Shown here: positions 12,181-24,475 of the stretch, piece by piece
Layout: the number at the start of each line of letters is the position of its first letter
Numbering within the stretch: the first letter of the stretch is position 1
Assembly: GCA_029706075.1 (NCBI GenBank)
Contig: JAINUG010000011.1
Coordinates: forward strand, 7,507,001 to 7,571,000
Reading direction: 5' to 3'
From: Aldrovandia affinis
Lineage: Eukaryota > Chordata > Actinopteri > Notacanthiformes > Halosauridae
DNA: 64,000 nucleotides
Made by a program: the position numbers and the translations under genes
Notes under the pieces: model-generated
Told to the model about the DNA's origin: nothing
The model's input: the letters and a program-made list of their open reading frames with translations, nothing else
Databases searched by the model: none

Positions 12181-15100
12181 CCACACACAATGAGCTCTGG
12201 GGGAGAGGGGAATAACTACGATATGACACCCCCCTTTCAAACACACCTGTCTTTGTCAAACAGGTCCTCGCTTCCGTACCCTGTACAGTCTGTTCCAGCA
12301 CGTAGCCGGCACGTCTCTATCCGGCATGTAACCAAGGTGATGCAGTAAGGTAGGCACCCTGGTGTGGAGTTCAAAGTGCTAGTGAAGAAAGGCCCCAGCG
12401 GTAGAGCAGCCATTTCCATATGAGACTGGAAATATAGGATCACGGGAACCGACCGCAGTTCCCCTTTGTGATTTATAGTTTTTTTACATTATTTCATCCC
12501 CTGTCATATTTCAGCATGCGATGCACTAGTACTGTTATGAAAATATTAAATATAATAGTTGTAAGACGCAATTCTGGGGTCCAAGCACAAGTAGCTTGTA
12601 GGCCATATGGTTGCCAAGTGTCCAGATTGGTGCCATATATGTAATATTTTGCCTTCCTTTGAAGCATAATTTAGTGATCACAGACATAAATTGGCTCTAA
12701 AATGCTGGGTCTACATGCTTTAATGTATATTGTATCATTATAGTACTGCATGTGTGCTCCAAGTTCACTCCTGCATTTGTGGAGAACTTTCAACCGCAGA
12801 CATGTTAAGTAGCTAAAAATACTGCAGAAGAAAAACGATTTTTGTATTTCAATGGCAGAAAATAAACAAAAAACTAAAACCTGGAAAAAAGGCAAACTGC
12901 ATTTTTCCTGTCTGATTTTAAATATATATAATAGAATGACAGGGCAAATGATGTAGAAGTGAATGCACTAAGCCAGTTTGTTCTGAAAATAATGAGGCTG
13001 AATTGTCTACTTTAGCCAACAGTTGCTTTCAGTCTGTTTGATAAGATAATCTGCACAGTATTAAAACAGCAGATACTGATTGCTGATGAAATGCACCTAT
13101 TTTATGATGGGCTTGGCACACCAGGGCTACGGGTGCTAGAGGGGAAGGGGAAATGAAACGCACACAGACCCAAGTACTGAAGCTCGTCGCTTCCACTGCT
13201 TATTCTGACAACACAATGTGCATCATGTCTGGTTGTCTTCTGCAAAGATTCAGAGGATGCACCTAGGGGCATCATGCACCGAAATATTTTGAGGGAGCAC
13301 TGATGCAATGAGTATACTCCTATCCCAGCTGTATATTTCTACTAGTTTTCATATGACACAACATTTATCAGTTATAGATAGTGAATATACATACACACAC
13401 ACACATACTTTATATTCTTGTCTCCAAAGCCACTTTCAAGTCCTTGACTCCATCACTGAATATGCTGTTGTGTACTGTTCCAAAAACTGTACATGGAAAA
13501 CTAAAAGCGGCATCTGACATTTGCTACATTCCAGCCACTTGTATTTTTTTTAACCAGTTACTGATGATGCATCTTTTCTTATTTCTATATTAGTTTAGTA
13601 GGTAGGAGAACGTACCTTTAAATTGACCATTGACCTCAACCTCTTTTCTTCGTTTTGCTTATATAACAAGCGAGCCTTATCTCTTTTTTGTTCTAGCATT
13701 TTGATTTAGTGTTCTTTCTTAACGTCACATTGGAGAAAGTGAATGGCAATGAGAGGTTTAACTAAATAAAACTCAACTGAATAAAATCACGCTTTTTTTT
13801 TAACCTTACAGCTGTAGGCTACAGTGCTAGTTTGCTATTGTCCGTTCAGTGTAAAATTCTGTGCTTTTTCATAAGCATAAAACAACTTTATGGGCACAGA
13901 TCAGATTAACGGACGTTAATATTATTGAATTTGAGTGGATACATTTATCCACATATTCAGATAATCTGTAGATATATGCAAATGCTAAACAATTTTGTAA
14001 TGTAAATAAAATAACAAAATAAAATTGGGAAGCTGTAGGCCTGCCTATTGCTATTGATTATTATAATGAATTGCTTGATTTATATTCAAGGGATAGGCCT
14101 ATATGGCAACAGGTTGAGTTTAATCATCAATTTAAAGGCATGTGATTTGCTCATCCTTTATTTTAAGACAACTCGCTACTGCTGTAAATATGTTTCATTA
14201 TATAATCTTCATTGACAAGTCAGTCTTTGGGGATGCTTAAATCTGTACCCTCCTCTGAAAAAATATGTTCAGACTTTAAAATACCTCAACAGTACGTCTC
14301 TAAAACCAATTCCAGTTCACTACAATGTGTTTAGAAATGATGTTGTGCTTTAATTTACAAGTCTATATGTCTACTCTTTAAGTTGCCTGCATCTTCCTCT
14401 CTGATTGTGAAAGGTCCTCATCTCCCTCAAGGCCAGTGTATGTGTTTCTTTGCTAGTGCAGCTAAATAACATAATAATAATAATAGTATAAACGTCAGCC
14501 CGTTTTTTTGCCTCATGCACATTTTTAATGCATCATTGACGGGTTTTAAATAAACACTTTTAAATGGTATGCTTCAATTGCAAATGTTGGACAAGCCGAC
14601 TAGCAAAAATAATCAGTCTAATTCAGTATGAATGACCGTACAAAAACAGAAAATCCAATGCGCTAATTGCATATGTCACGTTGTTGAGCTCCGATATGGA
14701 CTACTAGCTAATTACGGATTACTTAGATATTTAGATAATTACCGTTCAAAACCAGTATGTAGACGTAGCTTCACCTAGCCTTGCTAATGAGTTGAATTAT
14801 GCACCACGTCTCAGTTAATCCACAGCGAGCACAATGATTATTAGAAGCAGTGTTCTAAAACCCCTCTTACTGAAGGTCACAAGACTCACTCCTCCTTGGT
14901 CAAATACGACTGATTTTTAATTCAAACACTTTTCTCATAGTAAATTTAGCAATTTAGTTAAAGTTAATTGGCACCTAAGTCCTCCTTCTCGCACTGCCGA
15001 AACAAACGAAAGAAAACAAAACCTAATAAAAAACAAACAAAACTTAATAAAAGTAGCCTATAGGTTTAACAGCAGGCTATCTAGAAACTATGAAAACGGA

Positions 15101-15304
15101 AATCCCTATTATGAATGGTCGTGTATCACTTGAGCAACAAGCCACAATACAATTTGCCTTTATTTACATGAGTTCACGTGAACATTTAATAAAAAGGCAT
15201 ATGAATATATATGAAACCTTTTTTTTTTTTTTAAGTGGCGTTTAGGCCGCCCTTACCCTCATCTAAGTAAGCACACACCCCTGATTGCTGCTCTTTTCAT
15301 TCAA
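12181..15304. other. noncoding, nothing recognised
   Basis: AT-rich DNA without recognised genes. A short CA run lies near 13391-13405. Parts around 14640-14830 have homeodomain-like 'ctaattac' cores, but nothing decisive. Confidence 0.45.
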
Positions 15305-15350
15305 TCTACACGCCGCATCGCTGTGCTGCTGCTGCGACGCGGAGTGTAGA
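15305..15350. other. short hairpin, 16-bp arms
   Basis: Arms 15305-15320 ('tctacacgccgcatcg') and 15335-15350 ('cgacgcggagtgtaga') pair with two mismatches around a 14-nt loop rich in CTG. It is too short for a typical microRNA precursor, and its function is unknown. Confidence 0.6.
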
Positions 15351-15847
15351 CTCGGCAAACACAACAAGATTCCAGCTGCTTTGTTTGCTGACATAATTGT
15401 TTTTAGTTTCTACATTTCCTAACCTATCTACACCATTCGAATGCTGTTTATTTCGGACTGATGTGGCCTACGAGACAGATAAGTTTCAAGTCAATATGTA
15501 AAGTCTTACTTACAGTAATTTGCATAATTTTACCAGAAGTAGCATAAATTGATTTGCATACCAAGCCCATGATTTTTTTCCATTTATAACATTTTAGAGG
15601 AGAAGCCTATGTCAAATGGTCTAGGAGGAGATTTTTCTAAATGCCTGAAAATCCAATATGGCGTACTTTATGGGTCCTTGAGGCAATGTTGTGCTTTGTG
15701 AGGAGGGGATCTATTGACTTTTGTTTAGGTCAAAAGGGGCATGAGTTATGCTCATTAAAAGATTGCTCATTCTGTTATAGCCACACCAAGAGGCCAATCA
15801 GCACCAAATTAGCTCATTAGGCCATTTTCATAAGCCTCTTGAGGGGG

Positions 15848-15896
<49 letters not shown>
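15848..15896. repeat. (TAA)n microsatellite
   Basis: About 16 trinucleotide units in an uninterrupted run. Confidence 0.95.
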
Positions 15897-15897
<1 letters not shown>

Positions 15898-15937
15898 CCA
15901 ACAAATATAGTAGGGTTCCAGCACATTTGGACCACGA

Positions 15938-15981
15938 AATATAACATTATACTATATATACATATAGTATAATGTTATATT
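15938..15981. other. perfect 19-bp palindrome
   Basis: The arm 15938-15956 'aatataacattatactata' is the exact reverse complement of 15963-15981, around a 6-nt loop. It could form a cruciform or be the relic of a small inverted-repeat element. Confidence 0.85.
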
Positions 15982-16512
15982 GAGTAACTAATAAGGGAAT
16001 TATTGAAATCAAGTACTTGCTAGTGTCTTAGACATTATCTAATTAGCTATTATTAGGATTTTGAGAACACCTAACATTCAAAACCACCAAAATCTACAAT
16101 CATTATCTTCACTGTTTCGTCGCCTATTTGGTTGAAATTTGGCACATCTCCTTGGATAGCCCTGTATAATACATTCCTTGACTCTCAAAATGATCCATTT
16201 AGCCATTTTCTTGAACCAAATCCCTGGTAACATTACTAAAATGTTGTAAGAAAATTATCTTGTCAAGGCCTAAATATCCACAACACTGACAAAAGATATG
16301 ATGCATACAAATGTTGGTACAGATGTCCTACATCAACCTTTGGGTGACTCAACTTTGTAGGTGTTTTACTTTTTATTCAAATCATCATTTATTAACTCAA
16401 CATTGAATGCACACATCCATTGACCTTGAATGGTGAGCTACCAAAAGTTAGCATTTTTACATTGCTAGCAAACTAGCACCCACATCCAACATTCTATCAA
16501 AAATAAATAAAA

Positions 16513-16864
16513 CAGGGCCTGGCGGATGGCACAGCGGTCTAACGCACCACGCTTCGGAGTGGTGTGCGCTGCCCGTCAGGACCGGCCCTGGTCGCCCGAT
16601 CGGAGGCGGCATTTGGCTGTCCGCCTCCGGGGGAGTGGGGAGGGAGAGCCGGCACGAGTTCATCAAGGAGAAGGTTAAGGAGTCCGTGGAAGATTTCCCG
16701 TCTTGAAAGAGGTGGGAACACTCAACCTGGAATGTGTGTCTCGATCCCGGAGGACGGGCGACGGACTCATGAGGGTGGGGAATTGAAGTAAATAGAGGGT
16801 TTAATTGGCAACCAAATTGGGAGAAAAAACTGGGAAATAAATTTATAAAATTAAAATTAAAACC
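16513..16864 (+). repeat. candidate tRNA-like SINE
   Basis: The copy starts 'ggcggatggcacagcggtct', which resembles an A box, and ends in 'caaccaaattgggagaaaaa' followed by an A/T-rich tail, a terminus seen in several fish SINEs. A B-box-like 'tctcgatcccgg' lies at about 16739, further from the A box than in a tRNA, so the head may be degenerate or composite. It is GC-rich against AT-rich flanks, which supports an insertion. Confidence 0.55.
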
Positions 16865-19122
16865 GGCAACTACTAGGTGAAGGGGATGGACAGACAACAA
16901 GCTAGACTTACCTGAGCTAATACTCTCTGGTAGTTTGTAAAACCATGCATATAATGCTGGCCAGGACAAAATGTCATCATTCAATAAAAAAAGTAAGGAC
17001 AGTGCTAGCTGACCCAGTTATGCTGCTCTTGAACATATCTTTAATTGATCGAGGCTAATCATTAAAATAGTTGGCTAGCTACTAACTACCTCGGTCGCAT
17101 TAACGTGCATAATGTTACCTGCCGAATGCTAGCTAGCTGCTGTTGTATTGACTTTGCTGGCTATCTACTGCAGCAGTGGTTTCTAATAGTTAGCTAATCA
17201 CTGGCATTTCCATGTATGTATATTCTTAGCTAGGTAGGTAGGTAGCTATTGATTTAACAATTTTAGCTGAAACAGTCTTTTGTGCTCGTTAGCTATGCTA
17301 GAGCGAAATATAGCATTCACTAGATGGGGATCACATATGATTGGAAAACTAACTAGTCAGCTAGCTAGCTATACAAGCTGGGAGTTGCATCTGACTAGCC
17401 AGAAGTAGAAACTTCTTACCAGTCGGGAGTCACAGCTGACTTTATAAAGTTATCCAGAGATGAAGCTAGTTAGTTAACACCTTATAGCTAACTATTACTA
17501 TCTAAATAGATAGTAATTGTCTGTAGCAAAGGGGCTTTAACTATACCAATATTAGCAAGCATTCAGGATTTCTTGCTAATAGGTCCATGAAAAACAGCTC
17601 AACAAAACAAACACCGTTCCTTATCTACTGACCATCAGATGCTTGCTTATAATAACAAGTTCGCTGAAGATCACTCAACAACCCATCATTACGGCAAAAT
17701 AAATTTAGCTAATGTTCCATAACATCGTGTCAGCAGACACATAAACAAGCCAGAAGAATTCATTCAAAATGTATAGCAAGCCAGCTAGCTAGAAAAACAT
17801 GGATATTCCTGTCACTAAACTGCATTTCATATTTTAAATGCTGGCTGGGAATTGCATGTTTGAGAGACACATCCAGAGCAACCTGCCCATGCCCAGTGGT
17901 GAGTAGCCTACATATTCTTTGAAGTACAGTAGACCAACATACTTACAGTATTGTAGCAGGTAGTCAAAGCTGTGTGCAGGAAAACCTTGTTAATGCATAT
18001 GTGAAATTAATGGTTTTGGTGCTCACTTGAATTTCCTCTTTTTCGGCTTTTGATAAAAACCTTTACCTTCTCACTTGAAACATAGTTTTGGGGATTTAAC
18101 ATGAATTAATCCATTCACAGACACATAATAAAGCAGAAGGCAAAACTGAGTGTCTGAACTCTATATAGTAGTGTACTATATAGCATACTTGAACTCTATA
18201 ATACAAGTTCAATGGGAATATAAAAACCTGTGATGCTACAGAGACACGATTGGTTTGCAGGAATCCCCCTCCCAAACAAAACATCCCATAAAGAGGTCTT
18301 GTGAAAGCGCTTTGTTGTGGATTGTGGAAGGGGAATAAAAAGCAGGTGGACAAGATAGTGTTGCTGGCCTGTGGAAGGCCCCCGTGGCACTGTGAAGGCT
18401 AAACTCTCTCTAGTGTTGGACCTTGTCTCCCACATCACTAAAACACATTCTCACCAACACACGCGATACTGCTCTTAGTATGGCTGCTCCCAGGCTAAGA
18501 TGTCAGGAAGAGAGGCCTCAAGAGTGTTGGTGGGATATGGGGGGTGACTGTAGTTAGGGTGGTAAGAGGGGGGTTGGAGGTGGGGGCTATGGGGTGCGGG
18601 GAGGGCGACAGAGGCGGGAGATCTGAGAGACATTTGCAATTTAAAATATCATTTAGCATAATGAAAATGTAAAGCGCTGGTTTTATTTTATTCAGTGTGG
18701 CAGGTTCGGGAATACCAGCGAAGGTACACTCAAGCAATCAGTCTATTAATAATTGAATTTGGTTCAGGAATGGTGTGAGGCAAGCCTCCTTGCGCTTTTA
18801 TTCTCTTCCCAGCTGCTGACCCTAATATGGATTACCCGCTTCAACGTCTTTATTTAATTGTTGGGCGACCCGTCTGAAATGCGGTGAGGCATTCTCCCCC
18901 CCTCGGGAAAGCATCACCTCCCCCCCAGCCGAGATTCTGGGCCTTGACACCCAGCCCAACCCCTCTCTCCCCCTTCCTTCAGGGAATTTGGCTACAGAAA
19001 AGGCTGCATCATTTAAAGGCCATCTAGAGTTAGAGTTAGAGAACACTGTAATATGAGGATCACTCCCTACTCTGCCCTCCCCTGGAACTGCGTTAGCCAC
19101 CATCTCCAATAACCCCCCCATG
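16865..19122. other. noncoding with GCTAGCTA clusters
   Basis: No gene is seen. Between about 17000 and 17850 the tetramer 'gctagcta' and its variants recur at scattered positions, a low-order compositional bias rather than a tandem array. Purine-rich sequence lies near 18540-18640. Confidence 0.45.
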
Positions 19123-19148
19123 CACACACACACACGCACACACACACA
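19123..19148. repeat. short (CA)n
   Basis: About a dozen CA units with one CG interruption. Confidence 0.9.
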
Positions 19149-19400
19149 TAGCACCTATCTGTCTGAGGTTCCTCTTGCTGGCTGTTGACAACCTAGGCTA
19201 TGCAATTCCTCAGTTGATGCGGCTGCTCTCATTTGAGGAGGGGAGGTAGCCAGTTATCCCACCAGTGTATAAAAGGCAGACCATAATCCTACCAGCGCTA
19301 GACTCTGAAGGCGAAAGCGCTGCTCTGTGATTCGGTGGTGGTGGGAAAGAAATTTGCATCCTTTCTGTATCAAAGGTCCAGATTTCACAGATTTTTGCTT

Positions 19401-19592
19401 TCACATGGAGGTGTTAGAGACTCTTGTCTGAAGCAGGTGGAGATTTTAGAGGCTCTTGTCTGAATCACATGGAGCTGTTAGAAGCTCTTGTCTGAAGGAC
19501 ATGGAGGTGTGTGTTTGAAGCTCTTGTCTGAAGCAGGTGGAGGCGTTCAAGGTTCTTGTCTGAAGCACATGGAGGTGTTAGAGGCTCTTGCA
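19401..19592. repeat. 32-bp minisatellite, about 6 copies
   Basis: The core 'ctcttgtctgaa' recurs at 19421, 19453, 19485, 19521 and 19553, and 'ctcttg' at 19585. The period is 32 bp with one 36-bp step. Each unit also carries 'catggaggtgttaga'. Confidence 0.9.
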
Positions 19593-19599
19593 AAGCTAT

Positions 19600-20275
19600 T
19601 CAGCTGAATAGTCACTGACTCTCTTGTAGTACTGTGTGGTTTGAAGTGTGTGGAATAGTCACTGGCTCTCCTCAGCTGAATAGTCAAACTGTCACTCTCT
19701 CCTGTAGTACTGTGTGGTTTGTAATGTGTGGAATAGTCACTGGCTCTCCTGTAGTACTGTGTGGTTTGTAGTGTGTGGAATAGTCACTGGCTCTCACTGT
19801 AGTACTGTGTGGTTTGTACTGTGTGGTTTGTAGTGTGTGGAATAGTCACTGGCTCTCCTGGTGTGTGGTTTGGAATCAGCTCTCACTGGCTCTCCTGTAG
19901 TACTGTGTGGATTGTAGTGTGTGGAATAGTCACTGGCTCTCCTGGTGTACTGTGTGGTTTGTAGTGTATAAAATAGTCACTGGCTCTCCTGTAGTACTGT
20001 GTGGTTTGTAGTGTTTGGAATAGTCACTGGTTCTCCTGGTGTACTGTGTGGTTTGTAGTGTATAAAATAGTAACTGGCTCTCCTGTAGTACTGTGTGGTT
20101 TGTAGTGTGGAATAGTCACTGACTTTCTTGTAGCACTGTGTGGTTTATAGTGTGTAGAATAGTCACTGGCTCTCCTGTAGTACTGTGTGGTTTATAGTGT
20201 GTGGAATAGTCACTGGCTGTCCTGTAGTGCTGTGTGGTTTGTAATGTGTGGAATAGTCACTGGCTAGCAAGTAAG
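19600..20275. repeat. 47-bp minisatellite, about 13 copies
   Basis: Units share 'gtactgtgtggtttgtagtg' followed by 'tgtggaatagtcactggctc'. The usual period is about 47 bp, with some shortened and partial copies. Confidence 0.92.
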
Positions 20276-20963
20276 TCTATCTCCTTGTGCAGGTTTGGGA
20301 TTCACAGAGAAGAGGCATTACTAGCAATTCCAAAATGTTTAGAAAAGGGGGGGACATTTTTTATTTTTTAAGAAAAGGAACTTAAAATGGCACATATCTC
20401 ATAAAGAAAGTAAAGCAGTAATCTAGTAAAGCAAAATTACAAATATAATTAAATTGTAAATGATAAAGCAAAAATAAGTAAATCATTTATGACAAAAATA
20501 CTGACTAATGAGTTCAAAAACAATATCAATCAGATATCAATCATCCAAAAATTACAATACGTAAATGCCATTTCAAAGCACATTCTAAAATATATGTACA
20601 TAATGACAAGCATTCCAGTATGAGATATACTGTATGTATATATTCCTCAGATTTGTAACTATCAAGTGAAAACATGTAAGGGTAAAGCACCTGGCTACAT
20701 CTCTGTGGCACAAAGAGCTGGTTTGTTTTTGTTTCAGTACTTGGGTTTCTGGACCCATTTGGGTCAAAATGTCAAACCCCTTGGAACAGGTATAAGTGAC
20801 TGAATACACTGTGAAGGCTATTTGAACCAAAGGTTCTCTTCCTCCAAAGGGTGACATGTGTCAAGGGCATGAGCCAAGGGTTCAAACCCAGGTCCTTGCC
20901 TCACTTCAAACACATTCTATTCCATTATAAGGAGGTATTTCAGTACTGGAGCAATGGCTAGAG
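20276..20963. other. noncoding, AT-rich
   Basis: No gene is seen. A-rich stretches lie around 20390-20580. Confidence 0.45.
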
Positions 20964-20965
20964 CA

Positions 20966-21034
<69 letters not shown>
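20964..21034. repeat. (TA)n(CA)n compound microsatellite
   Basis: A short TA run passes into about 27 CA units immediately before a Tc1-like element. Confidence 0.95.
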
Positions 21035-21036
<2 letters not shown>

Positions 21037-21586
21037 GAGTATAAAAGTTGGCATTTTTCACATTTTATCACACTTACATCATGGAATCAAAATGGATTTA
21101 ATTGGGATGTCTTGCCACTGATCAACACAAAATACTCAATAATGTAAAAAAATTAAAAAACAAAAGCTTCTTAATTAATTACAATTAAAAAACAGACAAT
21201 AACTGATTGCATAAGTATTCACCCTTTTTATAAGACACACCTAAATAAACTTGGAAGAGCTAGAGAAATTCTGCCAGGAAGAATGGGGAAAAAATCACCC
21301 TTAACCAGTTCCAGTTGCCACTTTGGCCAAAAAAACATAAAACTGTAATTGTATTGAAAGGTGCCTCCTCCAAATATCAATGCAAGGGGCCTGAATACAT
21401 ATGCAAGCAGCATATTTCATTTATTTTATTTTTTTCTTTAAAATATTTGTTGACTTCTTTATGAAGAATCGGTTTGAGCATGTGAGTTTTGAATACAAAA
21501 AATATAAAATGTAAAAAAATGTCAACATATCATTTGTAATCTAGCAACATTTGAAAACTTTCCAAGGGTCTGAGTAAGCCACTGTG
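21035..21586. mobile_element. Tc1-like deletion derivative 1
   Basis: The left end has 'tttttcacattttatcacac' and 'cactgatcaacacaaaatac'. The right end has 'gaaaactttccaagggtctg' just before the (TG)n run. These match the termini of a common fish Tc1-like family. The interior (about 21240-21400) is short and has no usable transposase frame. It is therefore a nonautonomous, internally deleted copy, flanked by CA and TG/TA simple repeats. Confidence 0.75.
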
Positions 21587-21607
21587 TGTGTGTGTGTGTG
21601 TACATAT

Positions 21608-21655
<48 letters not shown>
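21587..21655. repeat. (TG)n and (TA)n microsatellites
   Basis: A TG run near 21587-21601 and a TA run near 21616-21655 separate two Tc1-like copies. Confidence 0.95.
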
Positions 21656-21659
<4 letters not shown>

Positions 21660-21998
21660 GGCCTTTTTCACATTTTACTTTCTTACTTCAAGGAATCAAA
21701 ATGAATTTAAGTGGGATTTCTTGCCACTGGTCAACACAAAATACTCTATAATGTCAAATTAAATAAATCTCTACCAGCTTTGCACATCTGGACATTGCAA
21801 TTTTCCCATTCTTCTTTACAAAATTTTTTTGAGCTCCATCAGGTTGGATGGGGACCATTGATGAACAGAAATTCTCAAATCTTTTCACTTTCACTTTCAA
21901 ATGTGTGGAGTAGGTTCCTAAATTAAAGTGGTATAAATGAAAGCAACAAAATGTGAAAATTGTGCAAGGGTCGGAGTACCTTTGGAAGGTGCTATATA
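21656..21998. mobile_element. Tc1-like deletion derivative 2
   Basis: The copy begins with 'ggcctttttcacattttact', has 'gccactggtcaacacaaaat', then a piece antisense to Tc1 transposase ('agctttgcacatctggacat', 'cattcttctttacaaaattt'), and ends with 'aaaatgtgaaaattgtgcaa' and 'ggtcggagtacctttggaag'. It is related to derivative 1 but retains a different internal fragment, so the two are probably separate insertions rather than a duplication. Confidence 0.75.
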
Positions 21999-22465
21999 CA
22001 CATAAGTGGTACGCTAGTACGCATTTGTGTCCTTAAACATTAATTGCGTACCAAGCAAGATGACAAACTTTTGAAACATACACAACTTTAAATTTGATCA
22101 GTCCATCACTGGTAAGTTAATTAACTAACTAACTAAGTTAATTAACTTACCAGTGATGGACTGATCAAACTTAAAGTCGCGTATGTTTCAAAAGTCCTCA
22201 AACGTTAATCACATCCTCAAGCGTTGATTGCGTACCAAGCAAGACGACAAACTTTTGAAACATATGTGACTTTAAGTTTGACCAGTCCATCACTGGTAAG
22301 TTAATTAACTTAGTTAGTTAGTTTATTAGCTTACCAGTGATGGACTGATCAAACGTAAAGTCGCGTATGTTTCAAAAGTTTGTCGTCTTGCTTGGTATGA
22401 AATTAACGTTTGAGGACGCGATTAACGTTTGAAACGCGAATGCGTACTGGCGTACCACTTATGTG
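21999..22465. mobile_element. double-hairpin foldback element
   Basis: The outer ends 21999-22014 ('cacataagtggtacgc') and 22450-22465 are reverse complements. Inside are two hairpins one after the other. The first has arms near 22075-22127 and 22135-22188. The second has arms near 22225-22310 and 22325-22410. All four arms share the same core, which contains 'cagtccatcactggtaagtt' and 'accaagcaagacgacaaact' (the latter missing from one arm). No protein frame is present. It resembles the palindromic, Angel-type inverted-repeat elements known in fish, but the family is not identified. Confidence 0.85.
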
Positions 22466-22475
22466 CACCCCTGGC

Positions 22476-22479
<4 letters not shown>

Positions 22480-22510
<31 letters not shown>
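22480..22510. repeat. (TA)n microsatellite
   Basis: TA units followed by a short T run, directly after the foldback element. Confidence 0.9.
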
Positions 22511-22512
<2 letters not shown>

Positions 22513-24185
22513 TTTTTACTTTCAAAACTGCAATAATTTTAAATGGTGCTGGTTCATGTTTATTAAAATGCAAACCTAAATGAACCAAGGAAGAATAAGT
22601 AGAGGAAGAAGATGAAAAAGGACTCTAAAAACCAACGACAGCATTTAACAGGCCCAGGGGTGGAAGCTGGCCTCTCTCTAACACTTCCACAGAGAGAGCC
22701 AGCGCCTCTGGCTATCTGTGAGAAAGAGCATGCACGCACTCTCCTCCCCGACAGGAACACCCCCCGAAACGGCTCCCAGCCCAGCTTTAACCCGCAAACC
22801 CCGCTTCCGCAACCTGCACCACGGCACGTTGCATGACGCGCCGGGCTCCCCGATACACACCCGTAGCGAGAAAAATTCCAACATTTCTGGAAATGACGAT
22901 ACAAAAAACCCACATAGTCTAATCTCAGGGCGCCGAGCTACACAGGGAGTCCAAAAGTATCATTTACAGCGCAGTGTTAATGTTGTTTTTCTCTCACTTC
23001 CACGATTTAGCCGGCGCAGCCTTGTTCTCGATAGAGATATTCACACTGTCAGTATAAACTGCTCTGTTTTCATTTTGCATTTATTTCAATGCCAGACTCA
23101 AGGCATACATTTTTCATCACCTGCTAAGCTATGAATAAAAGATTAAAAAAGAACTGAGGGGGGAAAAGTCTAGCAGATGCAGTGTGTGCGCCGCACAATG
23201 TGCAGACGCTGTGTGCATAACGAGAGCCCCTCTCTCTCTCTCCCCTCATCATTCTAACATCAGGAGCGCCGTGCCGGGGCAAAGGCACCGTAATGAGGCC
23301 CAAGCGCAGGAACTTCTAACCTTGCCATTTTAAAGGATTACCTGGGAGGTGAATTCTTCTCCCCCCCTTTCCTTTATTTATTTATTTATTTATTTTCCTC
23401 CTTGGTTTCCCCCTCCGGTTTGACAGTCGGAGCTGGAGTGAGATGTAGAGCCCGCGGAAGTTTCCAGATACGGGCTCTTGACAGGTTCACGGGGCGTTCA
23501 GCTGTTCTCTCGCGTGGACTGTGACAATTCCTCCCGGAAAGGCCCCTCATAGCAGAGCTAGACCCCTCCAATAAGGACACCTCTGCCTGGCAGCAGCAGG
23601 CTTTCAATTTACACAAGTGAACTGGTGAAGACTGTTGTGCCTAATACCGCATAATAACCGTCAGAAAACAAAGCCTGGCCATATAAATGTATATAAATAT
23701 ATATATGAAGAAATAATGTGATTTCGTGAGACTTGCCGGCGTCTTGATCTCAAGAGTGAACCACGCAAACGGCACTGCACATTATTCACCCCTGCGTCTG
23801 ATTCGCCAAACCCGCCAGCCTCACTGGGCAAAGGCGTAGCTTGTCCCCTTAGCGCAAAAGTGAGTCAGGAAGTGCCTCTGCTTTAATGAACCTGTCAAGA
23901 CCAACCAGCGTTGCTGAGGAGGATGGACGGTCCGGGATAAGCTGACAAGGAACGCACCTGCGCAGAGCCAAACCCAGCGTCCATCATTTCCTAGGTTACC
24001 ACCTTCTGCAGTAACAACTGCATTGTACTACAAAGACTAAACTACTACTACTGCCTAAGCCCCTCTCAATAAGATCCTCCTCATATATGGGCGTGCAGTA
24101 GCCCAAGCCAAAAATGGCAATCTGAAAGGCGCCAATGCCGTACACTGCGGGGAGAGCTCTAGAAGTGGCTGTAATGAAGACGTCT
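22511..24185. other. noncoding, nothing recognised
   Basis: Sequence is GC-moderate around 22640-22860 and 23420-23620. Open frames in these parts overlap on both strands and lack domains. A (TTTA)n run lies near 23375-23392. Confidence 0.45.
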
Positions 24186-24475
24186 ACGGCACACTACCAC
24201 AGAGTGAGAGATCGAGACAGCGGGAGAGTGAGCGAGCAGGAGAGAGGGCAGGAGAGAGGGAGTGATCAAGAGAATGGGAGAGACAGCGAGAGAGCAGGAG
24301 AGAGTGGGAGAGTGAGAGAGCAAGAGAGCGGGAGAGATCTGTACAGCGTGAGAGAGCAGGAGAGTGGGAGAGCTGTAGAGTGAGAAAGCAGGAGTGGGAG
24401 AGTGAGAGAGCAAGAGAGATCTGTACAGCGAGAGAGAGAGCTGTAGAGTGAGAGAACAGGAGAGTGAGAGAGCAA
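24186..24475. repeat. GA-rich degenerate repeat
   Basis: The strand is almost all purine, with recurring 'gagagagcaggagag' and 'gggagagtgag' units of about 8-20 bp. Open frames on either strand here are RESGRVRE- or LSHSPAL-like repeats and not proteins. Confidence 0.9.

Larger units (their letters stand above)
15590..16480. repeat. possible interspersed repeat, AT-rich
   Basis: Phrases such as 'ggttgaaatttggcacatct' and 'ccatttagccattttcttga' resemble a widespread fish repeat of noncoding type. I recognise the style rather than a named family, so confidence is low. It contains the ATT microsatellite and the palindrome listed next. Confidence 0.3.
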
